A DNA stretch of 64,000 bases from Algibacter amylolyticus (lineage in GTDB: Bacteria; Bacteroidota; Bacteroidia; Flavobacteriales; Flavobacteriaceae): NCBI RefSeq assembly GCF_014202225.1, contig NZ_JACHGE010000006.1, positions 178,540 through 242,539 of the forward strand, read 5' to 3'. Numbering within the stretch: position 1 is the stretch's first letter; each line of letters opens with the position of its first letter. The position numbers and the translations under genes were made by a program. The notes under the pieces are model-generated. The model was given only the letters and a program-made list of their open reading frames with translations, was not told where the DNA came from and did not search any database. Below are positions 19,729 to 29,419 of this stretch, piece after piece.

Positions 19729-21018
19729 TTATAAGTTGATATCAACCGGAGGATACCTCAAGGCATCAAGGGGCTTCAAATTAATATAAGTTTTAAATTT
19801 GGGAGCTATTAATGTAGTGTCAAAAGACGTAGATGCCATTGAGAACGTTGGTTTCAAATACATTTCAATTGCTTTTTCAGGACCGCCTTCGGTAATTTGC
19901 CGCTGAGGCCATTTTTCAGTACCTAACACAAAAGGAGTCAAATATTTATAAGCTTTTTTTAGGCTTCTACCATCTTCCGTTTCAAAAGCCCATAAATCTA
20001 TGCCTAACTTTCTCCCCATAAGTGTCAACTCCGTCATAGACCACAAATTTAAAGTGGCATACTGTACAGATTTGGTTCTCCCCATTTCCCTAGGTTGGCT
20101 TCCATCTGGCATAATTTGATCTGCAATTCGAACTTGTTTGGCGTCTTCAATTACTTTTTTTGCTTCTTCATTCTTGCCGAGATACATCATTAACCCAACT
20201 ACTTGATAATTATAATGATTTGCATGGTTCTGCCTAGTTAAACCCGCTTCAATTGCCATAGGGTTGGTTATAAGCCAATGGAGATAATCATTAAACCAAA
20301 TATCCATGCCTTGTTTTACGTCTTTAGGTAGAATCCCATCGTTTTCAAACATTTGCATTGCTGTGATTACTTGAGATTGCTGACACCATTCATGAACCCC
20401 TGCTTTTCTTCCATCTGCAATACCAGGAACACCTTGACCAAAATTAATATTGGGATTTACCCTAGTTTCAGGGTTCAAATACCAAACCTTAATTAATTTA
20501 ATCGCTTTTTCTGCAAACTTCTTATCTTCTGAAAAATAATAAGACCATGTTAGCTTCTCGATAGCATCAAAAAATTCAGTCTTCCTGTTAAAATCTGTAT
20601 CTGCACCACGTGAAACTGGATTAATTACACCATCTCGAGCAACCCAAGGCAAGCCATCTAGTTTAGAAGCATCTGGCCACCTATAAGGCGCGTAACTTAA
20701 ATAATCGTGCAAATCTTTACTAGGAGGAATTTGGGTTTTATTTGTTACAGGATCCGCCACATAATCCAACGCCGCTTGTCCTTCTTTTAACACCTCATGG
20801 TACTTAATATTGAAATAACTATCCTTTTCTTTAATTCGTTTTTTTACTAATTGTAAATGAAGTTCATTGTAATAAATCAAGATATTAGACTTATCATCTG
20901 CAATGCTATTTTCGCCTATTGAGTTTAAACTCTTTTTCCCTGAAGCGTTACAAGATGTTAGTATTAAAACCATTAGTAAAGTATTATTTAATATACTTCG
21001 TAATAAAAAATGTTTCAT
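19729..21018 (-). CDS. Alginate-lyase-family (alpha/alpha)-barrel lipoprotein, PL38/PL5-like
   Basis: This 429-residue lipoprotein (lipobox LTSC, Cys23) has the fold signature of the Pfam alginate-lyase family: DLHDYLSYAPYRWPD (about 103-117), then LTWSYYF and INFGQGVPGIADGRKAG (about 191-207), then NHANHYNYQ (about 263-271), where His, Asn and Tyr would be catalytic. The family includes PL5 mannuronate lyases and PL38 glucuronan lyases. With ulvan the presumed substrate, cleavage next to glucuronate is more likely than cleavage of alginate. It sits in the rhamnose operon, 11 bp after the SGNH gene. I cannot fix the exact PL family by eye. Confidence 0.72.
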   Translation of the reverse strand: MKHFLLRSILNNTLLMVLILTSCNASGKKSLNSIGENSIADDKSNILIYYNELHLQLVKKRIKEKDSYFNIKYHEVLKEGQAALDYVADPVTNKTQIPPSKDLHDYLSYAPYRWPDASKLDGLPWVARDGVINPVSRGADTDFNRKTEFFDAIEKLTWSYYFSEDKKFAEKAIKLIKVWYLNPETRVNPNINFGQGVPGIADGRKAGVHEWCQQSQVITAMQMFENDGILPKDVKQGMDIWFNDYLHWLITNPMAIEAGLTRQNHANHYNYQVVGLMMYLGKNEEAKKVIEDAKQVRIADQIMPDGSQPREMGRTKSVQYATLNLWSMTELTLMGRKLGIDLWAFETEDGRSLKKAYKYLTPFVLGTEKWPQRQITEGGPEKAIEMYLKPTFSMASTSFDTTLIAPKFKTYINLKPLDALRYPPVDINL

Positions 21019-21029
21019 ATAATCTTTAT

Positions 21030-21764
21030 TTATTCAAAATATTTAATGATCTGGTTAGCAATTAACTCATGTCCTTTTTTATTAGGATGATTTATTTGTG
21101 CCATGTATTTTTTTAGTTCTTTGGTATCACCATAAAGAAATTCGAAGGCCTTATAACTATCTACTAAACCTACATTATATTTTTTGGCTAGTAACCTAAT
21201 TTGATTTGTATGCTGTTTTAATTCGTTTTCAGGGTTATTATAATCAACTCTCGTGTCTGGGGAAGGTGTTAATAATACCACAGGAATGTTTTGTTTTAAC
21301 GCTTCTTCAATCATCTTTTTCCACGCTTTTTTAGCTTTTTCTAAACCAACACGTCTATCATTTAAAGCGTAGTCTATAAAAAGCACATCTGGTTTGTGGT
21401 TTAAAACAGTATTTTTAAACCTAGCAGCACCCTTAACAGAATTTTCCCCACCAATACCTGTCAAAATTGTATTTATTACTGCATACGGATATTTTTCTTT
21501 TAACTTTTCTAAAACCAAATGCGGATACGCAGCTAGTGTATTTACATTTGGTGTTTTAAAATATCCTGACGGCACACTATGACCGTGAAATACAATGTTT
21601 ATGGTTTTATTATCTGGCCACTTTTTTAAGAGGTCTTGTTTTACTTTAGACAAATAATTATGTGCATCTACATCTTTAGCAATTAAAGAACGAGACGTTG
21701 TGCAACCACAAAAAAGAGCTACACAACATAAAGTAATAAAATACCTAAATCTTAAGACCACCAT
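21030..21764 (-). CDS. SGNH/GDSL-family esterase, lipoprotein
   Basis: This 244-residue lipoprotein (Cys21) has the SGNH hydrolase blocks in order. FHGHSVPSG carries the likely nucleophile Ser63, with GHS replacing the usual GDS. GIGGENS supplies the oxyanion Gly and DYALND the oxyanion Asn135. NHPNKKGH near the C-terminus supplies the catalytic His; the usual Asp of DxxH is replaced by Asn. These enzymes remove acetyl or other acyl groups from glycans. It lies 5 bp after the GH78 gene and 11 bp before the lyase-like gene, so it is tightly operonic. Substrate unknown; an acetylated rhamnose- or uronate-containing oligomer is a reasonable guess. Confidence 0.75.
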   Translation of the reverse strand: MVVLRFRYFITLCCVALFCGCTTSRSLIAKDVDAHNYLSKVKQDLLKKWPDNKTINIVFHGHSVPSGYFKTPNVNTLAAYPHLVLEKLKEKYPYAVINTILTGIGGENSVKGAARFKNTVLNHKPDVLFIDYALNDRRVGLEKAKKAWKKMIEEALKQNIPVVLLTPSPDTRVDYNNPENELKQHTNQIRLLAKKYNVGLVDSYKAFEFLYGDTKELKKYMAQINHPNKKGHELIANQIIKYFE

Positions 21765-21769
21765 TTTAT

Positions 21770-24700
21770 TTAATTAGATTGATATATTTTTATTTCTGAA
21801 ATTGATGGTGCTTTTTTAGCATCAATAATATAAATTCTACATTTTGTAGCTGTAACAGCATCAAATTTATGCGTTTTATTTGCACCACAAGTGGTATAAC
21901 TTACAAGATCTTTCCATTTGTCATTTTCCCAGTATAGAATTTTATAGTTTGTAATTTGATTGTCAAACTCATTAATCATTATCTGGTTAAACGTTTGAGG
22001 TTTTACCCAAGCGACTTCTAAATATTGATTTTTAGTTTCAGCAGATAACCAGCGTGTTTCATCATCTTCATCATTGGCTTTAAAGGCTTCAAAACCTGGT
22101 AGTTTTTCAGTTTCAATAAACATAGACGATGCACTCATTCTACCTATTAAAGCAAAATTAGTTAAGTTATTTAATGGCTCTGGATAGCTTGTTTCTGGCA
22201 CATCGGTCACATTAAAATCGTAAATACCAGATGTTACATTATAGATTACATAATTTCCAACCGCATCATTTTTTTCTGTACCTACGTAGCTTATATATTC
22301 TGAATTTTCGGCCAATGCTCCGCCTTCAGTTATACTATTTTTATCCGTTGCTGGTAAATATACTTTTGCCGTTGTATTTACAGGAACTTCAATATGAAAT
22401 GTAGCTGTGTTTGCTTTCTTTGTCCAATTAACAACCACATTACCATACATCGATTCGTATGCTGTATTGGCATAGGTTAAATCGCCAACAGGAGCTGGTT
22501 TTATAATCATATTTTGCATTCCTAAACTTTCCGGATTTGGTCTAATTCCACCAAAACCTTTAATAAAATACCCACCAATACCTGTGTAACAAGTGTGAAT
22601 TTGACTATTTCCTACCGCAGACCAACGCTCTGGCCATACCGTTTTACCTTGTTCTATAAAATAGCCATAACTAGGATGGTGTTTGTCTCTTAACAACTCA
22701 TAAATTAAATCCATACGCTCACCAGACTCTGTAAAATAGCGTGTATAAAGGGCTTGACCAGAACTACCTGTATCGTAATATGGAAAATCATACAACACAT
22801 TATTAACCAATTGCGCCTCTGCTTTTTCTTTTTCTGATGCTGGTGTTACTCCCGATAAAAGTGCAAAAGCTTGATCTACTTGATACCCCTTTAAATATTT
22901 ACCCGTTTCTGGATTGTAAGACAGTTTATGGGTTGCTTCTTGCTGCACTTTCAATCTATTTTTATAAGCTAGTGCATCTTCAGTTTTATTCAATGCCTCT
23001 GAAATATGCATCGCATTTTCTAACATAAAAGCATATAAACAATTGTTAAAATGTGCTGCGTCTGGAGAATTACTACTTGTCCAGAAATTACCACGTGGCG
23101 TACACCAATCTCCCAAACCTGGCATTTCTCTTTTTCCTTGTTCACCAATTATTAAAGCACCACCAGTTTTGTAATTAGAATGCTCATACAACCAAGTCAT
23201 CCATTTTTGCATCGATTCGTAATTGTCTTCTAGTACTTTTTTATCGCCTAACATTCTGTAAGTTTCCCAAACTGTTAGTGGGTTATTTGCTTTCCACATT
23301 AAAAACGGACGATCTTCTTCATTTAATACGGCTCTAGTTTGACCATCTAGAAATTGTGCATCTCTAGTATATTGTAAATATTGATCCATATACGCGCCAC
23401 TTTCAAAATTGGGCAACGCATCACCATACATTGCAGCTACAGTAACTTCTCCCCAACCACGTCGTTCACGGTGTGGACAATCGACCAAAATACCATCCAT
23501 AGTATTGGCTAAATAGGTATTTAAATTAACTTGATAAATTTGATTCAATTGCGCACTTGAAGATTCAAATTTGCTGATTTGCTTACGATTGTTAGTCACT
23601 ACATAACCTCTTGCATCTGCTATTTTAGGTTCATATTTTAACCCATAAACGGTAACCCAACGTCCTCCTGCAACATTAAACCGGTTGGAAAACTTTCCTT
23701 TTCCTGATTTCCCAAAAATATATTTACTTTTTTGACTCCAATTCATAATTCTTTCGGTCTGATCACTAATTTCAAACAAAATAGAATCACCTTCCTTTCC
23801 ATTATACAAATCCATTTCAAAAAAACCTGTATAGTTTTCTCCTAAATCAATACGATAGGTTCCATCATCATTTTTAGCAACCCCAATAGCTTTTATCTTC
23901 TTAAATTTTACTTGAGGCTCTACCATTTGAGCGCTTAACTCAGCTTTTATTGGACTATACAACGCACGAACTTCTCTGTTTTTATTACTGTTTAAGGCAA
24001 AACTTATATTGTTACCTTCAGGTATTTTAGCATTTAAAACTTCATAATCGTACACACTTGCATTCATCCAATTGCTGTCATTATATTGTGCAGTATTCCA
24101 ATCGTCTTCTCTTTTGCTATCATCAATCGTTTCACCTCCAAAACGCAGAATATCCCAATCTCCATAATATTCAGAATTACTTTTTTTAGTTTTCCAAGTT
24201 TCATCTGTTTTTAAAGTAATATTTTCTCCTCCTGCAACAATTTCTGCTTGTGCTTTAAATACAAACGGAACCATTCTATATTCTCGAATACGTGTCCAAC
24301 GTGCCCAACCAGCAGCGTGCCATACCGCAATAACATTGTTTCCTTTTTTTAATTTATCAGCAATATCATACGTTAAATAAGGAATCCTTTTTTTCATATA
24401 AGATGCCACAGGATTCAATACATTATCGGTAACTTTTTCACCGTTCACATACAATTCATGATAACCAAAAGATCCTACGTGCACAAAAGCCGAAGTAGCA
24501 TTTTCTGAAAGTGTGAACGTTTTTCTATACCAGTTATGATCGATCTTTTTTTGATCTGCTTTGTAAATCCAATCCCCTTTCCAATCTTCTGATTTTAAAA
24601 GTCCCATTGAAAATTTACCAGAATCACTCCAATTAGATTCCTTGTTTGCAGCATCCCAAACTTTTACTTTCCAAAAACAAGCTTGGTTAGATGCTAATTT

Positions 24701-25042
24701 TTTACCCGCGTAAACATTATTTACAGACGCATTGGTTTCTGTTTTACCAGAATCCCATAAATCGCCAATATTATTGTTCAAATTATCTAAACTACTCGCA
24801 ACAAGTATTTGAAACGCTGATTGTTTTTGTCCTCTTTTTTGATGTTGATCAACTAACTTCCAACTTAATCTTGGCGCAGTATTATCTATACCTAAAGGAT
24901 TTATGCGGTATTCGCAACGCAAATCATTCACTTCAAGTATTTCTGAATTATCAGATTTACAACTAGATAGTAATGCTAAAAAAAGTATAGTCAGCATAGT
25001 ACCGCCTACCCATTTTAGACTTTTATTGAAGAAATTATTCAT
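21770..25042 (-). CDS. GH78 alpha-L-rhamnosidase with C-terminal F5/8-type module, lipoprotein (paralogue A)
   Basis: This 1090-residue lipoprotein (lipobox LSSC) starts with the GH78 Fn3-like domain (RINPLGIDNTAPRLSW, about 45-60). The catalytic signature DCPHRERRGWGEV lies near residue 521, and VWPERWSAVG is a candidate site for the second Glu. The usual GWxGD is replaced by GWGEV, as in its neighbour. A C-terminal discoidin/F5-8-like beta-sandwich (about 955-1090) could bind sugar. It is closely similar along its whole length to the protein at 25079-28351, so the two are a tandem duplication separated by 37 bp. It should release alpha-L-rhamnose in the periplasm or at the membrane. Confidence 0.92.
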   Translation of the reverse strand: MNNFFNKSLKWVGGTMLTILFLALLSSCKSDNSEILEVNDLRCEYRINPLGIDNTAPRLSWKLVDQHQKRGQKQSAFQILVASSLDNLNNNIGDLWDSGKTETNASVNNVYAGKKLASNQACFWKVKVWDAANKESNWSDSGKFSMGLLKSEDWKGDWIYKADQKKIDHNWYRKTFTLSENATSAFVHVGSFGYHELYVNGEKVTDNVLNPVASYMKKRIPYLTYDIADKLKKGNNVIAVWHAAGWARWTRIREYRMVPFVFKAQAEIVAGGENITLKTDETWKTKKSNSEYYGDWDILRFGGETIDDSKREDDWNTAQYNDSNWMNASVYDYEVLNAKIPEGNNISFALNSNKNREVRALYSPIKAELSAQMVEPQVKFKKIKAIGVAKNDDGTYRIDLGENYTGFFEMDLYNGKEGDSILFEISDQTERIMNWSQKSKYIFGKSGKGKFSNRFNVAGGRWVTVYGLKYEPKIADARGYVVTNNRKQISKFESSSAQLNQIYQVNLNTYLANTMDGILVDCPHRERRGWGEVTVAAMYGDALPNFESGAYMDQYLQYTRDAQFLDGQTRAVLNEEDRPFLMWKANNPLTVWETYRMLGDKKVLEDNYESMQKWMTWLYEHSNYKTGGALIIGEQGKREMPGLGDWCTPRGNFWTSSNSPDAAHFNNCLYAFMLENAMHISEALNKTEDALAYKNRLKVQQEATHKLSYNPETGKYLKGYQVDQAFALLSGVTPASEKEKAEAQLVNNVLYDFPYYDTGSSGQALYTRYFTESGERMDLIYELLRDKHHPSYGYFIEQGKTVWPERWSAVGNSQIHTCYTGIGGYFIKGFGGIRPNPESLGMQNMIIKPAPVGDLTYANTAYESMYGNVVVNWTKKANTATFHIEVPVNTTAKVYLPATDKNSITEGGALAENSEYISYVGTEKNDAVGNYVIYNVTSGIYDFNVTDVPETSYPEPLNNLTNFALIGRMSASSMFIETEKLPGFEAFKANDEDDETRWLSAETKNQYLEVAWVKPQTFNQIMINEFDNQITNYKILYWENDKWKDLVSYTTCGANKTHKFDAVTATKCRIYIIDAKKAPSISEIKIYQSN

Positions 25043-25078
25043 TTTATAAATTTTGTTTGTAGCATGATATTCAACTAT

Positions 25079-28000
25079 TTATTTTTGATATACTTCAAAC
25101 TCTGAAACGCTTGGTTTATCTTTAGCGCTAGTGATAAACAATCTACATTTTTTAGATGTAACCGTTTGAAAATTGAATGTTTTAAGATCTCCAAAAGAAG
25201 TTCCGTTAGCAAGATCTACCCATTGGTTTTCTTTTAAATATTGAATTTTATAATTGGTGATATGCTTGTCTATTTCTTTAAGTACAATAGTATTGAAAGT
25301 TACAGGCTTCACCCATTCTATCTCTAACCATTCCTTTTCTAAACCACTTGCTTTCCAATGCGTTTCAATATTTTCGTCATTCGCTCTAAAAGCTTCAAAA
25401 ACTGGTAATTTATCAGATTTAATAGTCATTGAAGACGCATTCATTCGTGCTATTAAAGCTAAATTTTCTTGTTGATTTAAAGGCTCCGGATATTTTGTTT
25501 TAGGAAGCTCCGTCACGTTAAAGTTGTACACACCAGATTCTACTTCATAAATAACATAATTTCCAACAGCATCACTTTTTTCTGTGCCTATATAATTAAT
25601 TCCTTCAACATTTTCTGCAATAATATCACCCTCTAAAACATCTTTACTTGAAATGGCTGGAATGTATATTTTAGCTGATGTATTTACAGGAATTTCAATT
25701 TGAAAAACTGCTGAATTGTCCTTTTTCTTCCAGTTTACAACAATATCTCCATACATCGATTTATAAGCTGTATTCGCAAACGTTAAATCGCCTACCGGAG
25801 CAGGTTTTACAATAAAACGTTTCATTCCAAATATTTCAGAATCGGGTCTTATTCCTCCAAAACCTTTGATAAAATAACCACCAATACCTGTATAACATGT
25901 ATGTATTTGACTGCCACCTACAGCAGACCATCTCTCTGGCCATACCGTTTTTCCTTGCTCAATAAAGTACCCATAACTTGGGTGACGTTTATCTTGAAGT
26001 AGTTCGTAAATTAAATCCATACGCTCGCCATACTCAGTAAAATAACGTGTATAAAGTGCTTGCCCAGAACTACCTGTATCATAATATGGAAACTTATACA
26101 GTACTTGGTCTACCAAATTATCATATACCTTTTGTTTTTCTGATTCTGGAGTAACACCAGCAATTAATGCAAATGCTTGATTTACTTGGTGACCTTCGCC
26201 ATATTTTCCTGTTTCAGGATTGTAAAGCTCTTTATGTGTTGCCTTACGTTGCACCTCTAAACGATCTGCAAAAACTTTTGCATCCTCATTTTTATCTAAT
26301 GCTTCGGCAATATTCTTAGCTGCATCTAACATAAAAGCATACACGCAATTATTAAAATGTGCAGATTCTGGAGAGTTACTTGAAGTCCAGAAATTTCCAC
26401 GTGGCGTACACCAATCTCCTAAACCAGGAAAAGCCATAGAACCTTGTTTTCCTACTTTTAGCGCACCTCCTGTTTCATAGTTTGAATGTTCATATAGCCA
26501 ATTCATCCATTTTTTTAATGCTGGATAATGATTGTTCAGTAGCTTTTTATCACCTAACATTCTGTAGGTTTCCCAAATGGTAATTGGGCTATTTGCCATC
26601 CACATTAAAAAATTAAAATCATCACCATTAATAACCGCTCGCATTTTACCATTATCAGCTTGAGAGTCTTGCATAAATTGTGCATATTGCTCCATATAAG
26701 CTCCACTTTCAAAATTTGGTAAAGCATCGCCATACATAGCCGCAACAGTAACCTCTCCCCAACCACGTCTTTCACGATGTGGACAATCCACCAAAATACC
26801 ATCAATAGTATTTGCGATATACGTGTTTAAATTAATTTGATAAATTTTATTTAAAAGTTCGCTAGAGCTTTCAAATTGGCTAATTTGTTTACGATCATTG
26901 GTTATTACATAACCCTTAATATCTTTTAATTCTGGCTTATAATTTATCCCCTGAATTGTAATCCAACGACCACCTGCTACATTAAAACGATTGGTAAAAT
27001 GACCTTCTCCAGATTTATCATAGATATACATACTTTTTTGTTCCCAAGAAGAAGTTTGTCCTAGCTGGTCACTAATTTCAAAGGTTACTGTATCACCTTC
27101 TGAACCGTTAAATAAATTCATCTCGAAGAAACCTGTGTAGTTTTCTCCCATATCTACCACGTAAGTACCATCGTTATTTTTTTGAACACCAATAGGTTTT
27201 ACCTCTTTAAACTTAACTTGGGGCTCTACCATTTGCGCACTTAGAGTCGCGGTTATTTTACTTGTTGGCGGATTATTATCGGTGCTTTCTACAACTTTAG
27301 CTCCTTTTAAACCCAAATAAATATCGGCTTTACCAATTTCTTTTGCATCAGACTGATTGAAAACAACGGCATTTGCCCAATTGCTATCGTTGTAATCTGC
27401 TTTGTTCCAATCATCTTCACGTAAACGCTCATCAATGACTTCTCCTCCAAAATTTAAAATATCCCAAGGCCCGTAATACGCGCTGTAACTTTTTTTACAT
27501 TTCCAGGTTGTATCTGTTGCTAAAACCATATTATTACCTGCAACAGAAATATTAGCTTGCGCTTTAAATACAAACGGCGCATCGTGATACTCAACCATTC
27601 TTCCCCATCTAGCCCAACCTGCAGCGTGCCAAATACCAATAACGTTATCTCCTTTTTTAAGGTGATTTTTTATGTCGTAGGTTAAATACGGTAAACGTTT
27701 TTTCATCATCGAATACACCGGATTCATAACAGCATTACTTACTTTTTCGCCATTAACATAAACTTCGTGGTATCCAAAAGAAGCCACGTGTATAAGTCCA
27801 GATTCTGGAACATCAGTAAGTATTACGTTTTTTCTGTACCAGTTATGATCTTTTTTTGTTTGGTCGTTTTTGTAAATCCAATCGCCTGTCCAATCTTTTT
27901 CATTTAACAATCCCATTGCAAATTTGGCTGGCTCACTCCAATTAGAAACGCTACCAGATACATCCCAAACACGAACTTTCCAATAACAAATTTGTCCGGA

Positions 28001-28351
28001 AGTTAATGCTTTACCTTGGTATATATTATTAACAGATTGCGCATCTGAAACCTGACCAGAATCCCATACATCACCTTTATTTGCGTTTAGATTTTCTATA
28101 CTATTGGCTACTATTATTTGAAACCCTGTTTGCTTTTGACCACGGGTTTTATTTTTATCTATAATTTTCCAACTTAATCTTGGTTGCACATTATCTATTC
28201 CTAACGGATCTACAAGGTATTCGCATTTAAGATCTATTGGCGTAACCTCGCTTTTAGTTTTTGAATTACAACTGATTATTGTTAACATAAAAACGGTAAC
28301 AATAACAACTTTAAAAACTGAATTAAATGGACTTAATAATTTATTTTTCAT
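25079..28351 (-). CDS. GH78 alpha-L-rhamnosidase with C-terminal F5/8-type module, lipoprotein (paralogue B)
   Basis: This is a 1090-residue lipoprotein. An upstream in-frame ATG at 28381 would add ten residues before the signal peptide, so I take the start as MKNKLLSPF at 28351, with lipobox IISC. Domains match its tandem paralogue: Fn3-like domain with VDPLGIDNVQPRLSW, sandwich with YHEVYVNGEKV, catalytic signature DCPHRERRGWGEV near residue 520, and a C-terminal F5/8-like module. The region before the catalytic domain (around DIYLGLKGAKVVES) differs most between the two. It is the first gene of the eight-gene operon, divergent from the AraC regulator. No TCCTG repeat precedes it. Confidence 0.92.
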   Translation of the reverse strand: MKNKLLSPFNSVFKVVIVTVFMLTIISCNSKTKSEVTPIDLKCEYLVDPLGIDNVQPRLSWKIIDKNKTRGQKQTGFQIIVANSIENLNANKGDVWDSGQVSDAQSVNNIYQGKALTSGQICYWKVRVWDVSGSVSNWSEPAKFAMGLLNEKDWTGDWIYKNDQTKKDHNWYRKNVILTDVPESGLIHVASFGYHEVYVNGEKVSNAVMNPVYSMMKKRLPYLTYDIKNHLKKGDNVIGIWHAAGWARWGRMVEYHDAPFVFKAQANISVAGNNMVLATDTTWKCKKSYSAYYGPWDILNFGGEVIDERLREDDWNKADYNDSNWANAVVFNQSDAKEIGKADIYLGLKGAKVVESTDNNPPTSKITATLSAQMVEPQVKFKEVKPIGVQKNNDGTYVVDMGENYTGFFEMNLFNGSEGDTVTFEISDQLGQTSSWEQKSMYIYDKSGEGHFTNRFNVAGGRWITIQGINYKPELKDIKGYVITNDRKQISQFESSSELLNKIYQINLNTYIANTIDGILVDCPHRERRGWGEVTVAAMYGDALPNFESGAYMEQYAQFMQDSQADNGKMRAVINGDDFNFLMWMANSPITIWETYRMLGDKKLLNNHYPALKKWMNWLYEHSNYETGGALKVGKQGSMAFPGLGDWCTPRGNFWTSSNSPESAHFNNCVYAFMLDAAKNIAEALDKNEDAKVFADRLEVQRKATHKELYNPETGKYGEGHQVNQAFALIAGVTPESEKQKVYDNLVDQVLYKFPYYDTGSSGQALYTRYFTEYGERMDLIYELLQDKRHPSYGYFIEQGKTVWPERWSAVGGSQIHTCYTGIGGYFIKGFGGIRPDSEIFGMKRFIVKPAPVGDLTFANTAYKSMYGDIVVNWKKKDNSAVFQIEIPVNTSAKIYIPAISSKDVLEGDIIAENVEGINYIGTEKSDAVGNYVIYEVESGVYNFNVTELPKTKYPEPLNQQENLALIARMNASSMTIKSDKLPVFEAFRANDENIETHWKASGLEKEWLEIEWVKPVTFNTIVLKEIDKHITNYKIQYLKENQWVDLANGTSFGDLKTFNFQTVTSKKCRLFITSAKDKPSVSEFEVYQK

Positions 28352-28524
28352 TTGTAATAATTTAAAAATCTTATAATACATGTTACCCGTATATTATGAT
28401 AAAACACAGATTTGAAAACATGCTTTATTTTAAATTGAAGTAGGGACTTTATTTTTTTATAAATTTCTATAATTAAACACTATTTATCAATTAACAATTT
28501 GATATATTAGTTGCACAAAATGAT
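28352..28524. promoter_or_regulatory. Divergent control region between the rhamnose operon and the AraC gene
   Basis: This gap of about 170 bp must hold promoters for both the eight-gene operon (minus) and the regulator gene (plus). It is very AT-rich. It has no TCCTG/CAGGA repeat, unlike the other operon starts. I see no convincing inverted or direct repeat that I could name as an AraC site. Confidence 0.5.
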
Positions 28525-29409
28525 ATGAAAAATACATACCGAAAATATCTAATAACTCTTGAAAATGATAAAAAATGGGGTTTTTACATAAATAACCTAG
28601 GACGAACTGTTATCGAAAAAAACAGTAATTACCCTCCAAAAGACCATCCAGATAATTATTTTTTCACTTGGAACAGAGGTCGTGTTTTAGATGAATTTCA
28701 TGTTGTGCTTATAACCAAAGGCGAAGGTTTTTTTGAAAGTAAAGAAAGTGGACCTCTAAAAGTATCTGATGGGGACCTTTTTTTATTATTTCCTGGAGTT
28801 TGGCATAAATACAAACCGTTAAAAAAAACAGGATGGACAGAACGCTGGGTTGGATTCTCTGGTGACATAGCCAATCAGTTATTATCAAATGGTTTTTTTA
28901 CGCCTAATGAGCCTGTAATATCTAAATGCAATAAACCTCAAGTTTTAAATTATTTTAATTCCCTTTTTAAATTATTTGATGAAGAACCTTTTGGGTTTCA
29001 AAAATTAGCCTCGGGTATATGTATGCAACTTATGGCAGAACTCCATAACATAAAGCACGGAGGAAACAACATAGAAGACCTAAACTCTATGGTCTCTAAA
29101 GCAAAAGGTTTAATGTATGAAAACATTAATAAAAACATTGACTTAAAAAAAATGGCTACCGAATTAGGTGTGAGCTATTCTAAATTTAGATTAGACTTTA
29201 AAAAGCAAACAGGTGTTTCCCCTTTGCAGTATTATTTATTATTAAAAGTTGAAAAATCTAAAGAGCTACTGTTAAGTTCCGAAAAAAACCAAAAAGAAAT
29301 AGCCTATGAGCTAGGTTTTGAATCTGATTATTATTTTAACAGATTGTTTAAAAGTAAAACGGGATTATCACCTGGTAAATTTAGAAACCTAAGCAAAATA
29401 CATACTTAA
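28525..29409 (+). CDS. AraC/XylS-family transcriptional regulator
   Basis: This 294-residue cytoplasmic protein is the only plus-strand gene in the window. The N-terminal half is a cupin-like sugar-sensing domain (about 30-165) with SDGDLFLLFPGVWHKYKP, typical of RhaS/AraC sensors. The C-terminal half holds two helix-turn-helix motifs: INLKKMA-type ELGVSYSKFRLDFKKQTGVSP (in segments, about 213-235), and QKEIAYELGFESDYYFNRLFK with KTGLSPGKFR (about 258-288), which is the classic AraC signature. It is divergent from the operon ending in rhaT, so it most likely activates that operon in response to rhamnose or a rhamnoside. Whether it also acts at the TCCTG promoters is open. Confidence 0.93.
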   Translation: MKNTYRKYLITLENDKKWGFYINNLGRTVIEKNSNYPPKDHPDNYFFTWNRGRVLDEFHVVLITKGEGFFESKESGPLKVSDGDLFLLFPGVWHKYKPLKKTGWTERWVGFSGDIANQLLSNGFFTPNEPVISKCNKPQVLNYFNSLFKLFDEEPFGFQKLASGICMQLMAELHNIKHGGNNIEDLNSMVSKAKGLMYENINKNIDLKKMATELGVSYSKFRLDFKKQTGVSPLQYYLLLKVEKSKELLLSSEKNQKEIAYELGFESDYYFNRLFKSKTGLSPGKFRNLSKIHT

Positions 29410-29419
29410 AATTGTAGTT

